From contig CAQOGY010000003.1 in NCBI GenBank assembly GCA_948847595.1, positions 186,001-250,000 on the forward strand: a stretch of DNA of 64,000 nt. Reading direction: 5' to 3'. The notes under the pieces were generated by a model. The model had not been told where the DNA came from and searched no databases. It was given only the letters and a program-made list of their open reading frames with translations. Of this stretch, positions 25,982 to 35,481 are shown one piece after another (position 1 is the stretch's first letter; each line of letters begins with the position of its first letter). The translations under genes were made by a program, and so were the position numbers. The stretch comes from an uncultured Bacteroides sp. (GTDB taxonomy: Bacteria > Bacteroidota > Bacteroidia > Bacteroidales > Bacteroidaceae).

Positions 25982-27181
25982 ATGAGAAACTCTTTCTTGA
26001 CTTTGGCAGGAATATCGGTTTTGTTCTTTGTTGGATGTAAATCGAAAGTGCCTGCAACCGGTGATCTTATTTCGGATAATGTGAATAATGCCGTTGAACA
26101 ATACTCGCTGATGACCAATCAGATTGAGAAAAGCGGGCAAGTCTTGAATCCGCGTACGTTGGATAAGGACGGAAAAACAGTTTACGTTCCGTATCGGGAT
26201 TGGACGAGCGGATTTTTTCCGGGAAGTATGTGGTATTTATATCATCTTACACAAGATAAAAAATGGGAAACACTGGCTGTGAAATATACGGAAGCACTCG
26301 ATTCGGTGCAATATCTCACTTGGCATCATGATGTGGGCTTTATGGCGGGATGCAGTTTCTTGAATGGGATGCGCTTGGGAAATAAAGACTATCGTTCAGT
26401 CATTGTCCGGACAGCGAAATCGTTATCAACCCGTTTTCGTCCGAATGCAGGAGTGATTCAGTCGTGGGATGTGAACAATAGCTGGCAGGCGGAAAGGGGA
26501 TGGAAATGTCCTGTGATTATTGATAACATGATGAATTTGGAATTACTGTTCGAAGCGACATGTCTTTCCGGAGATTCCACCTATTATAATATGGCTGTCA
26601 GCCATGCTGACCAGACATTGAAAAATCATTTCCGAATCAATAACAGTTGCTATCATGTAGTAGATTATGACCCGCAAACCGGAGAGGTGCGCAAAAAACA
26701 GACGGCACAGGGATATGCCGATGAATCTTCCTGGGCAAGAGGACAGGCATGGGCGCTTTACGGATATACGATGTGTTACCGCTATACCCGCAATCCTGCT
26801 TATCTGACGCAAGCATGCAATATATACAATTTTATCTTTACGAATCAGAAACTTCCTTCCGATTTGATTCCTTATTGGGATTATGATGCCTTGAATATTC
26901 CCAATGAACCACGGGATGTATCGGCGGCTGCCATTACAGCTTCCGCTTTGTACGAACTGAGCGGTTATGTGCCGGATATGAAGTATAAAGGAACGGCGGA
27001 TAAAATCATGGAAAGCCTGAGTACATCTGGTTATCGGGCAGAGATTGGAACGAACGGATATTTTATTCTGAAACATTCGGTAGGAAGTATTCCTCATGGA
27101 GTGGAGATTGACGTTCCGTTGAATTATGCGGATTATTATTTTTTGGAAGCATTAAAACGTAAAAAGGATATAGGTAGATAG
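25982..27181 (+). CDS. GH88 unsaturated glucuronyl hydrolase, lipoprotein
   Basis: A 399-aa GH88 enzyme with lipobox Cys19. The (alpha/alpha)6-barrel motifs are clear: WTSGFFPGSMWYLYHLT, HHDVGFM with Asp117, VIIDNMMNLELLFEA with Asp181, and GYADESSWARGQAWALYGYTM. Asp117 and Asp181 match the two essential Asp residues of the family. The enzyme hydrates the 4,5-double bond of unsaturated uronate at the non-reducing end of lyase products, releasing the sugar. It completes the pathway begun by the three PL8-type lyases in this region. It is the first gene after the cassette B promoter. The lipid anchor suggests an envelope location. Confidence 0.95.
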   Translation: MRNSFLTLAGISVLFFVGCKSKVPATGDLISDNVNNAVEQYSLMTNQIEKSGQVLNPRTLDKDGKTVYVPYRDWTSGFFPGSMWYLYHLTQDKKWETLAVKYTEALDSVQYLTWHHDVGFMAGCSFLNGMRLGNKDYRSVIVRTAKSLSTRFRPNAGVIQSWDVNNSWQAERGWKCPVIIDNMMNLELLFEATCLSGDSTYYNMAVSHADQTLKNHFRINNSCYHVVDYDPQTGEVRKKQTAQGYADESSWARGQAWALYGYTMCYRYTRNPAYLTQACNIYNFIFTNQKLPSDLIPYWDYDALNIPNEPRDVSAAAITASALYELSGYVPDMKYKGTADKIMESLSTSGYRAEIGTNGYFILKHSVGSIPHGVEIDVPLNYADYYFLEALKRKKDIGR

Positions 27182-27245
27182 ATTGGTTTTCGGGATAACA
27201 ATTGAAGTAAAAAAACGAATTTGCATTAATTAGAACAATCGTATT

Positions 27246-30200
27246 ATGAAAAATCGACAAAGTATGAAACGTGTCAGTTTATTATTATTGGCGCTTTGTT
27301 CCTTTGCCTTCTCTTTTGCACAGATTTCTGTCAGTGGAAAGGTGATGGACGAATCGAACGAACCCATTATCGGGGCTAATGTGACTGTAAAAGGAGGAAA
27401 AACGGGAACGATAACAGACCTGAACGGAAATTTCAAGGTATCTGTCCCTAAACAATCTTCCGTACTGGTGTTCTCTTTTATCGGATATGCTACTAAGGAA
27501 GTGACTGTCGGAAACAAGAAAACGCTGACTGTGGTGATGAAAGAAGACGGAGTACAATTGGATGAGGTCGTTGCCGTAGGGTATGCAACAGTGAAGAAAA
27601 GTGATTTGACCGGTTCGGTAGCCAAAGTTGATATGGGGGATCTGAACAAGAGCCAGGTGCTTTCTTTCGACCAGGCTTTGGGAGGCCGTATTGCTGGAGT
27701 ACAGGTAGTCACAGGTGACGGGCAACCCGGTTCGCAGGCTAATATTGTCATTCGTGGTAGTAATAGTATTTCCGAAACGTCGGATGGCAGTCCTTTGTAT
27801 GTGATTGACGGTTTTGCTACGGAAGATGCCAATCCGGCTGCAATGAATCCGAATGATATTGAATCTATCGACGTCTTGAAGGATGCGTCCGCAACGGCTA
27901 TTTATGGTGCTCGTGGTGCTAATGGAGTGATCATTATCACTACCAAACGTGGTATGGAAAGTGCGCCGCGTGTCACATACGACGGATATATCACCTATCA
28001 GGCTAAACCGAAATTCTTGAAGTTGCTGGAAGGACAGGATTATGTAGCTTTTCAGGAAGAAGCGCAGACTGCTTCGGAGATGGCAAGAACCTTTTATCGG
28101 TATGATGAAGCTTTGGGACGTAACCGGGTGTTGGAAGATTACGCAAATATTCCTTCCATCAACTGGCAGGATAAAGTGTTCCGTTCCGCACCGATGACCA
28201 ATCATCACATTGCTTTGAGCGGCGGTACCAAAAGTACCAAGTATAGTTCGAGTATCTCTTATTATAATCAACAGGGAATTATTGTCAACTCATCTTATGA
28301 GAGCCTGAAAGCTCGTGCTACACTCGACCAGCAGATTTCAAAGAAAGTGAAAGCGGGGCTTACTTTTAATTTTTCAAATAATACTTCCAAAGGGTCGGCC
28401 CCTTCACAAGGCGGAGGTGGAGCCACACAATATTTTCTTTATCAGGTATTGGCCTATCAACCGGTATATTATACCGATCCGGATAAAGTGCAGGACGATT
28501 TGATGCAACAAGACCCGAACTATCCTTATAATCCGGTGAAAACGATTGAGAATATGTATTCGAAGACATTAAGCCGGCAATTGAGCATGAATGCTTATCT
28601 GAATTGGGATATTGCCAAAAATCTGGTGTTTAGGGCTACTTTTGCCTACAACTGGCGTACGGATCGCAGCGAGGCCTATAATAATGCGGATACTTACTGG
28701 GGAGATCCTAAATATTCCGCCAAACACTCGAATGGAAACTTTTCTTATAAAGAGTGGACGGGATGGTCGAACGAATATACATTGACTTATCGTAGAAAAG
28801 TAAAAGGACATAATATATCGGCTATGTTGGGTGGTTCTTTGAATAGCAAAAACGTATCAGTGCTGGGTGCCAGTTCTTCTATGGTACCGTGGGACGCGCT
28901 TGGTTTCTGGGGAATATCTAACGGTACGCCGGATAAATTGACTTCTACAAATTTCGATGACCGGATTGCTTCTTATTTCGCCCGTTTCAATTATGACTGG
29001 AAATCGCGTTATTTATTGACGGCGACCGTGCGTGCCGACGGAACTTCCCGTTTCCCTTATCACAAATGGGGATACTTTCCTTCCGGTTCTTTCGGATGGC
29101 GTATTTCGGAAGAGAGGTTTATGAAAGGAACCCGTACCTGGTTGTCGAACCTGAAACTGAGAGCGGGCTGGGGAGCTACCGGTAACTGTAATACGTATAA
29201 GAACTATCCGTCCCAATTGTTGTTTCTGGGAGATCAGAATTATGCTTTTGGCAATAACATAGACAATCCCGCCATTTATATTTCGCAAATGGCTAATAAG
29301 AACATGAAGTGGGAGACTACTTATCAAACGAATATCGGATTGGACTTCGGATTCCTTAATAATCGAATTACCGGTCAGGTAGATATTTATAATAAAGAAA
29401 CCAAAGACCTCTTGTTGGATGCGGAAGTTCCTTTATCACTGGGCTTCAACAAGGTGCAGCAGAATATTGGTAGTATTCGCAACCGCGGGTTGGAATTTGC
29501 TTTCAATACCGTAAACTTCGTTGGCGGAAAGGGACGTTTCAAATGGACGACAGGTTTCAACATCTCTTTCAATAAGAGTAAGATAACAGGACTTTCCGGT
29601 GATCAGGATTTTTGGGTATCCAACATTCAATATCCTACCATTCAGAATCTTTATATTGCCCGTGTCGGCCATCCGATTTCAGAAATGTATGGGTATGTGT
29701 ATGACGGGGTTTATCAATATTCGGACTTCAATGAGGTATCTCCGGGAGTGTTCGTGTTGAAAGATGGTATTCCTAACAATACGAAGGATCGTAATAATAT
29801 TCAGCCGGGTGACATGAAGTTGCGTGATGTGAACGGAGACGGAAAGGTGACACCGGAAGATCAGACGGTGATCGGACACGGACTTCCGGTGCATATCGGT
29901 GGTTTTACTAATAACTTTGAATATAAGGGTTTCGACTTAAGTGTTTTCTTCCAGTGGTCGTATGGTAATGATGTGATTAACTACAACCGTTATAAGTTGG
30001 AAAACATGACGTCCAGAAATTCAAACCTGTTGGCGTCGGCAAAAGACCATTGGACACCACGTATTGATAATGGCGACGGTACCTATACGGAGGGTAATTA
30101 TACGAACTATCTGTGCCGGGTGAAAGGGGATATCGGTAATATCAATACAAGCAGAGTGGTGGAAGATGCTTCATTCCTTCGTTTGAAGAATGTGCAACTG

Positions 30201-30410
30201 GGATATAATTTCCCCGTAAAATTGATTAAACGTTTGGGAATCTCTTCTTTACGACTCTACGTGAGCGGACAGAACTTGTGGACATGGACGAAATATACCG
30301 GTTATGACCCGGAAGTCTCTACCCGCAACTCTGCATTGACACGCGGATTCGATTATTCGGCTTATCCCAAAACGACTTCATATACTTTTGGTGTGAAATT
30401 AGGATTATAA
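27246..30410 (+). CDS. SusC/RagA-family TonB-linked outer-membrane transporter (cassette B)
   Basis: A 1054-aa transporter with the same layout as the cassette A SusC: signal peptide, carboxypeptidase-regulatory domain (about 25-105), plug (LDEVVAVGYATVKKSDLTGSV, NPNDIESIDVLKDASATAIYGARGANGVIII) and barrel ending YTFGVKLGL. Long stretches are nearly identical to the paralogue (e.g. the IGHGLPxHIGGFTNxFEYKGFDLS segment), while extracellular-loop regions differ. An internal Met at residue 7 is an alternative start. It imports oligosaccharides with the adjacent SusD. Retention of both copies suggests related but not identical ligands. Confidence 0.97.
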   Translation: MKNRQSMKRVSLLLLALCSFAFSFAQISVSGKVMDESNEPIIGANVTVKGGKTGTITDLNGNFKVSVPKQSSVLVFSFIGYATKEVTVGNKKTLTVVMKEDGVQLDEVVAVGYATVKKSDLTGSVAKVDMGDLNKSQVLSFDQALGGRIAGVQVVTGDGQPGSQANIVIRGSNSISETSDGSPLYVIDGFATEDANPAAMNPNDIESIDVLKDASATAIYGARGANGVIIITTKRGMESAPRVTYDGYITYQAKPKFLKLLEGQDYVAFQEEAQTASEMARTFYRYDEALGRNRVLEDYANIPSINWQDKVFRSAPMTNHHIALSGGTKSTKYSSSISYYNQQGIIVNSSYESLKARATLDQQISKKVKAGLTFNFSNNTSKGSAPSQGGGGATQYFLYQVLAYQPVYYTDPDKVQDDLMQQDPNYPYNPVKTIENMYSKTLSRQLSMNAYLNWDIAKNLVFRATFAYNWRTDRSEAYNNADTYWGDPKYSAKHSNGNFSYKEWTGWSNEYTLTYRRKVKGHNISAMLGGSLNSKNVSVLGASSSMVPWDALGFWGISNGTPDKLTSTNFDDRIASYFARFNYDWKSRYLLTATVRADGTSRFPYHKWGYFPSGSFGWRISEERFMKGTRTWLSNLKLRAGWGATGNCNTYKNYPSQLLFLGDQNYAFGNNIDNPAIYISQMANKNMKWETTYQTNIGLDFGFLNNRITGQVDIYNKETKDLLLDAEVPLSLGFNKVQQNIGSIRNRGLEFAFNTVNFVGGKGRFKWTTGFNISFNKSKITGLSGDQDFWVSNIQYPTIQNLYIARVGHPISEMYGYVYDGVYQYSDFNEVSPGVFVLKDGIPNNTKDRNNIQPGDMKLRDVNGDGKVTPEDQTVIGHGLPVHIGGFTNNFEYKGFDLSVFFQWSYGNDVINYNRYKLENMTSRNSNLLASAKDHWTPRIDNGDGTYTEGNYTNYLCRVKGDIGNINTSRVVEDASFLRLKNVQLGYNFPVKLIKRLGISSLRLYVSGQNLWTWTKYTGYDPEVSTRNSALTRGFDYSAYPKTTSYTFGVKLGL

Positions 30411-30433
30411 CTAGTTATAAACAGGAGAATATC

Positions 30434-32056
30434 ATGAAAAAAATAATATATATAGCAATAACAGCTTTAGCTTTCTCGTCTTGCAATTTTCTGGATACAG
30501 AGGTGTATGGAAGCTTGGATGAGAACAACCTCTATCATGACGAAACAACGTGTATGGCAGGGCTTACAGGAGTTTATGACAAATTGGGGGCAGTGGGAAC
30601 TTACGGACAGAACCTGTGGGCTGACTTGGATGCTGGTACTGATATATGCGTCTATAATCGTTCGTATGGAATAGACAATGTCCAGGTTTCCACTTATAAT
30701 TACAATAATACGGATGCCAGCATCGAGACTACATGGAAGGATTTATACGAGGGCATCAACCGGGCGAATGACTACATTCCCGCGATTGAATCCCGTACCG
30801 AAGAAGAGTGCGGCGGCAAACAGAAAAAAGCGATGTTTATCGGAGAGGCGAAAGCGTTGCGCGCTCTCTATTATATGAATTTGGTAGCGTTCTGGGGTGA
30901 AGTACCTTTACGTTTGGAAGTGGTGCGTGACCTTTCTCAGCAACAACTGAAAAAATCTCCGCAATCTGCAATATATAAACAAATTATTCAGGATTTACTG
31001 GATGCGGAACAGGTATGTCGTCCGGCGGATGAACTGAATGCTTCGGGACGTATTTCAAAGACAACAGTACAAGCATTGTTAGCTCGTGCATATATGTGGG
31101 AAGCCGGTTATCCGGTAGAAGCGGACACATGGGGAGAAGCATTGAAATGGGCACGTGAGGTAAAAAAGAGCAGGCTTCATGAACTCTATCCCGAAACTGA
31201 CGGTGTGAACGGATATCGTGCCATGTTTATAAATATGTGTTCCAATAAGTACGATTTGACTCATCGGGAGAGTATGTTTGAGGTGGAATTCTATGGAAAT
31301 GGGCTGGATAAAACAAACGAAAGCGGTAAAGTGGGATTGTATCTCGGCATCAGCCAGGGACTTCAGACTGATCCTGACACCCCTTTTGCCTATGCCTGGT
31401 ATGATGGGACGCGTATCCTTTTTAAGATGTATGAAGAAGAAGATGCACGTAAATGGTGGAATTTTGGAGATTATACTTATCAGACGAAAGATAATAAAGC
31501 CGTAAAGACTCCTTTTACTGATGCGGAAAAAGCTAAAAAGGAAGATGGAAATCCGGGTAAATGGAGAGCGGAATATGATCCGGTACGCCCGTGGGCACGT
31601 AATAACTCTTCTATTAATTTTCCGGTAATGCGTTATGCCGACGTATTGCTTATGATAGCTGAATGTGCCAATGAAGTAAATGGCGGGCCTACCCAGGAAG
31701 CAGTCGATGCAGTGAATGATGTGCGTGGACGTGCCGGAGCGACTTTGGTTTCTTTAAGTGACTTTAGCGGAGTAGAAGATTTTCGGGAGTTTGTGCGCGA
31801 AGAGCGTGCACGGGAATTATGCTTTGAAGTGCCGCGCCATATGGAATTGCGCCGGTATGGGAAAGATTATTTCTTTAGCCGGATACGGTTGCTGAAAGAA
31901 CAGGCAACTGATGAAAATGGAAGCAGGATAGGGTATGATTTGACAAATGTAAAAGCTGTTCCGGCTATTAATCTGGAAGAGAAACATTTGTATCTTCCTA
32001 TTCCCCAAGCTGAATTGAACACGAACCCGACGTGTGGACAAAATGAAAACTGGTAA
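30434..32056 (+). CDS. SusD/RagB-family nutrient-binding lipoprotein (cassette B)
   Basis: A 540-aa SusD protein, lipobox Cys17 then NFLDTEVYGSLDENNLYHDETTCMAGLTGVYD. Core segments are AKALRALYYMNLVAFWGEVPLRL, ALLARAYMWEAGYPV, FPVMRYADVLLMIAECANEVNGGPTQEAVDAVNDVR, FREFVREERARELCFE and the C-terminal YLPIPQAELNTNPTCGQNENW, which is almost the same ending as the cassette A copy. It follows SusC by 23 bases and forms the lid of that transporter. Confidence 0.96.
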   Translation: MKKIIYIAITALAFSSCNFLDTEVYGSLDENNLYHDETTCMAGLTGVYDKLGAVGTYGQNLWADLDAGTDICVYNRSYGIDNVQVSTYNYNNTDASIETTWKDLYEGINRANDYIPAIESRTEEECGGKQKKAMFIGEAKALRALYYMNLVAFWGEVPLRLEVVRDLSQQQLKKSPQSAIYKQIIQDLLDAEQVCRPADELNASGRISKTTVQALLARAYMWEAGYPVEADTWGEALKWAREVKKSRLHELYPETDGVNGYRAMFINMCSNKYDLTHRESMFEVEFYGNGLDKTNESGKVGLYLGISQGLQTDPDTPFAYAWYDGTRILFKMYEEEDARKWWNFGDYTYQTKDNKAVKTPFTDAEKAKKEDGNPGKWRAEYDPVRPWARNNSSINFPVMRYADVLLMIAECANEVNGGPTQEAVDAVNDVRGRAGATLVSLSDFSGVEDFREFVREERARELCFEVPRHMELRRYGKDYFFSRIRLLKEQATDENGSRIGYDLTNVKAVPAINLEEKHLYLPIPQAELNTNPTCGQNENW

Positions 32057-32073
32057 TTCTTAAAAGTAACATT

Positions 32074-33003
32074 ATGAAAAAGATAAATATATATGTGTGG
32101 TTATTGCTTGCAGGCGGTTTATTAGCCTCTTGTGATGCTGATACTGTAGATGGAATTGATTTTGATGTGAATCTCCGCAATGAACAACAAGAGATATATG
32201 TAGGGGATGAAGTGACATTTGATTTTGATGGAAATCCTGATTATATCGTGTTCTATTCGGGTGAAGACGGTTGCAAATATGCCAATAAGGATCGCTTGAA
32301 GGTGGATGTGGAGTCTATGAATTTGTCGTACACGATGAAGCAAGTATATACAAAACCCTCTTATCAGAATCGTGCCAATATGCATATTTATGTATCGGAA
32401 GATTTTAAAGGACTTTGCACTGCTGAAGGTATTGAGGAAGCTACCTGGACAGAACTTTCCGGAGAAGGTGGATGGAGAGTCCCTACATGCCCGAATGTAA
32501 CTACTGAAACTGTTACTGATAATGGGGATTTATCCGGTTATATGGATAAAAAGTTCTATTTGGCTTTCCGGTATGAAACACCGGCTTCAGAAGAATACCA
32601 ACCCCGTTTCGATATTGAGCCTTTGACGCTGACAAAAACGGTGGAAGGACAAGAAATCAAGATGACTAATCCTGAAAAAGAATTTGGTTTTACTTATGTA
32701 TTTCCGAAAGGGAAACCGGCAGGGAATTATAATCCGAGTGCGACAAGGCTTCTGTTTCAGCCTTCAGCGGATAATACAGGACTTCCGGCTGAAATATGGG
32801 CTATCAGTAAACAACTGGATCCTTCGGCTGTGTCTCCTGACGAAGGAACGCCCATCAAATCATTAGATATGACTGCTTCTTCATACACGTATAAATATAT
32901 GACTCCGGGTGAATATATCGTGACGTTTGTAGCGCGTAATGCCAATATGTGGAATGTGGAAAGCGTAGTAAGAGAGATAAAAATAACAGTTAAAGAAAGA
33001 TGA
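32074..33003 (+). CDS. DUF5017-like surface lipoprotein (cassette B)
   Basis: A 309-aa lipoprotein (Cys20) paralogous to the product of 4579-5538: VGDEVTFDFDGNPDYIVFYSGEDGCKYAN near the start and PGEYIVTFVARNANMWNVESVVREIKITV at the end. It lies 17 bases after susD and overlaps the following lyase start by 4 bases (ATGA). Likely a surface glycan-binding protein that works with SusCD. The central part differs more from its paralogue than the ends do, where a ligand site might be expected. Confidence 0.85.
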   Translation: MKKINIYVWLLLAGGLLASCDADTVDGIDFDVNLRNEQQEIYVGDEVTFDFDGNPDYIVFYSGEDGCKYANKDRLKVDVESMNLSYTMKQVYTKPSYQNRANMHIYVSEDFKGLCTAEGIEEATWTELSGEGGWRVPTCPNVTTETVTDNGDLSGYMDKKFYLAFRYETPASEEYQPRFDIEPLTLTKTVEGQEIKMTNPEKEFGFTYVFPKGKPAGNYNPSATRLLFQPSADNTGLPAEIWAISKQLDPSAVSPDEGTPIKSLDMTASSYTYKYMTPGEYIVTFVARNANMWNVESVVREIKITVKER

Positions 33004-35447
33004 GGACTATGGTGAGATTGAAGTATTTATATGTAGTGGCCGCTCTTTTTGCCGTTTCGTCGGTGTCTGCACAGAATGCGGAAAGGCAATTGGCTTTTGA
33101 TAATTATCACCGTTATTTTGAAGAAGCGCAACGGACTTCACTGGATGCGGAAAAGGAGAAAGGACTAAAGCATTTTCGTGATTTTTATGCTGTCACTCCT
33201 TACCGCGGCCATGAGTTGAAGCGTGTTATGCCATTGTCGGACATTCTCGCTAACTGGCAGGATGACGGTCATTTCGCTGACCTGGAAGAAAGAGAACAAC
33301 AAGTGATGGCGGGTAAAGACCAGGGAGCTATTGGAGAACTTCTGTCTGATGCGTTCTTTCGTATCTGGAAGGTAGCGGAAGAGTTCCGTACCGACCGTAT
33401 GGGATACTCTTTGGATAAGAAAGTGTTTAAAAAGTGTCAGAAAGCAATCCTTCATTATGGTAATCTGGAGGTGAGCCGCAGTAATAGGGTACATCGTTTT
33501 CATGCTTCCTGTTTTGCCATTCCTACAGCAGCGGTTAATACTTATTTTTGTTTTTTGAAACAAATGGATAAGGTAGAAACCGGAAAAAATAAAGACCGGG
33601 AATTGGCGGATGTTTGTGATATGCTGAAAGTATTGGGGTTGCAGGCGTGGACACAACCGCTTCGACACGATGAAACGGATAAGAATGTAGTGCAGATTGA
33701 GCGTTTCCGTCAGCATGTATGGTGGGTAGGTGGCAACGCATTGGCATATCGGTCATTGCTTCCGGTAGCGGTGATGTATCAGTCGGTACCGATGATTGAA
33801 CTACTGGCTGAAGTGGCAAAACGGGGAATCGGATGTACGGCACAGTCTGTCTATGATGAGGCTTTTTGGACGGAAGGTTGTACGGCAGACGGAGCCGGCT
33901 GGGGACACGGAATGCAGTGCTTGATCTGGGGATATCCTATTGACGGTACATTGAGTGCGCTTGGCATGCTGACTTCTCTAAAGAATACTCTTTGGGAAAG
34001 TAAACTGGACAAAGATAATGTAGAAACGTTGTTTAACTATATAGAGGGTAGCAACTGGTTCTATTATAAAGGGTATCCGTTGCCGTATTTAGATAGAAAT
34101 ACTGCCCAATATAATCCCGATAAAAGGGATATCCGTTCTTTGGGTATAGCGAGACAGTTGTTGAAAGACTGGTCGGACTCTTTTGATGTCCGGCAGCAGA
34201 ATGAACTGAACAGTTTCAAGAAAGAAGCGGAACAGCGGAATATTAATATGAATGGTTATCCTGCCGGATTATATAGCGGGACGCGCTGGTTCTTTAATAA
34301 TGATAAGTTGATAAAGAAAAATGAACGTTACCACATTTTCGTGAATATGTCATCCGTCCGCTGTGATGGTCTTGAAAGTGCTTCCGGGTTTGCTGATGCT
34401 TATAATTTCTATCCTACGGATGGCATGACTTTGTTTCAGAGAAATGGGAACGAGTATGCAAAGGTGATTGGTGCCTGGGATGTGACCGCTACACCGGGAG
34501 TTACGGCAAGAGAAGGAATGGACAAACTGGTACCGGTTACTAACTGGCGTGGATATTGCAGTAAGCATAATTTTGCCGCTGCGGCTACGAATGGAGGAGA
34601 GAATGCTGTTGCTGGGTATCTTTTTGAGAAAATGAATGCTTCGGAAAAGGAAGGTGTGAATGATAAAGGAAATAATATCCGGAAAAATGAAGTTCTTTAT
34701 GGGGTAAAGGCTTACAAATCTTATTTCATGTTGGGAGATTATATGATAGCTTTAGGAGCCGGCATCACTAACTTGAATCCGCAGATGGAAGGAACGATTC
34801 GCACGACAATTGACCAGACATTGCATGAAAGTGATGTATTGGCGATGCAGGATGGTAAGCAAATACCGGTAGGAAAGGGAGTATGGTCATTTTTTGTGGG
34901 TGGCAAGCCTGTGTGGGTGACGCAAAAAGGTAAATTTTCTTATACTATATTGCCCGAATATACCCGGAATGCTTCTTTTGTGTATGAGACTAAAAAAACG
35001 GACTGGGTGGGACGGAATGGTTCCAACAAAGGAAAAAAGGACTTGCCTGGACAAGTGGATATCCTTCGCTTGTGGATAGACCATTCTCGGACTCCGGTGG
35101 ATGACACTTATGGTTATGTAGTGTATGCCGGCGATGGAATGCCGATGGATAAGTTGCCTTTTCAGGTATTACGTAATGATACGCTGGTGCAGGCTGTTGA
35201 AAATAATAACGGTGAAGTGGTAGAAGCGGTCTTTTATAAAGAGGGAACAGGATTGAAGACTTCCCGCGGAGAATTGTCTGTTTCGGCTCCATGCGCAATA
35301 TTGATAGATAAGGATAAATTGTCTGTTACAGATGCGACGATGAATCCGGATTGTAAGGAAATCACAGTCAGTTATGGCGGTAAACGGATAACAGTAGCCA
35401 TGCCGCAAGGTATGTTGTGCGGCAAATCTGTGACGGTGGATTTATAG
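33000..35447 (+). CDS. PL8-like polysaccharide lyase (cassette B)
   Basis: An 815-aa secreted protein (signal MVRLKYLYVVAALFAVSSVSAQ; ATG at 33000 or 33009). It is paralogous to 12610-14979: RHASCFAIP-like RFHASCFAIPTAA, WWVGGNALAYRSLLPVA, ADGAGWGHGMQCLIWGY with His303 and Tyr312 in the PL8 catalytic spacing, SSVRCDGLESASGFADAYNFYPTDGMTLFQRNG and KAYKSYFMLGDYMIALGAGITNLNPQMEGTIRTT. In cassette A the lyase gene lies on the divergent arm after GH29, while here it is embedded between the DUF5017-like and fimbrillin/jelly-roll genes. Cleavage of a uronic-acid polymer by beta-elimination is expected. Subfamily and exact bond are uncertain. Confidence 0.85.
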   Translation: MRTMVRLKYLYVVAALFAVSSVSAQNAERQLAFDNYHRYFEEAQRTSLDAEKEKGLKHFRDFYAVTPYRGHELKRVMPLSDILANWQDDGHFADLEEREQQVMAGKDQGAIGELLSDAFFRIWKVAEEFRTDRMGYSLDKKVFKKCQKAILHYGNLEVSRSNRVHRFHASCFAIPTAAVNTYFCFLKQMDKVETGKNKDRELADVCDMLKVLGLQAWTQPLRHDETDKNVVQIERFRQHVWWVGGNALAYRSLLPVAVMYQSVPMIELLAEVAKRGIGCTAQSVYDEAFWTEGCTADGAGWGHGMQCLIWGYPIDGTLSALGMLTSLKNTLWESKLDKDNVETLFNYIEGSNWFYYKGYPLPYLDRNTAQYNPDKRDIRSLGIARQLLKDWSDSFDVRQQNELNSFKKEAEQRNINMNGYPAGLYSGTRWFFNNDKLIKKNERYHIFVNMSSVRCDGLESASGFADAYNFYPTDGMTLFQRNGNEYAKVIGAWDVTATPGVTAREGMDKLVPVTNWRGYCSKHNFAAAATNGGENAVAGYLFEKMNASEKEGVNDKGNNIRKNEVLYGVKAYKSYFMLGDYMIALGAGITNLNPQMEGTIRTTIDQTLHESDVLAMQDGKQIPVGKGVWSFFVGGKPVWVTQKGKFSYTILPEYTRNASFVYETKKTDWVGRNGSNKGKKDLPGQVDILRLWIDHSRTPVDDTYGYVVYAGDGMPMDKLPFQVLRNDTLVQAVENNNGEVVEAVFYKEGTGLKTSRGELSVSAPCAILIDKDKLSVTDATMNPDCKEITVSYGGKRITVAMPQGMLCGKSVTVDL

Positions 35448-35481
35448 ACAATGAATGATAAACTTTTAAATGAATACCAAT

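Noticed and set aside
27285..28271. Minus-strand ORF of 328 codons
   Set aside because: It is a shadow of the cassette B SusC gene, in the same position as the shadow frame in cassette A.
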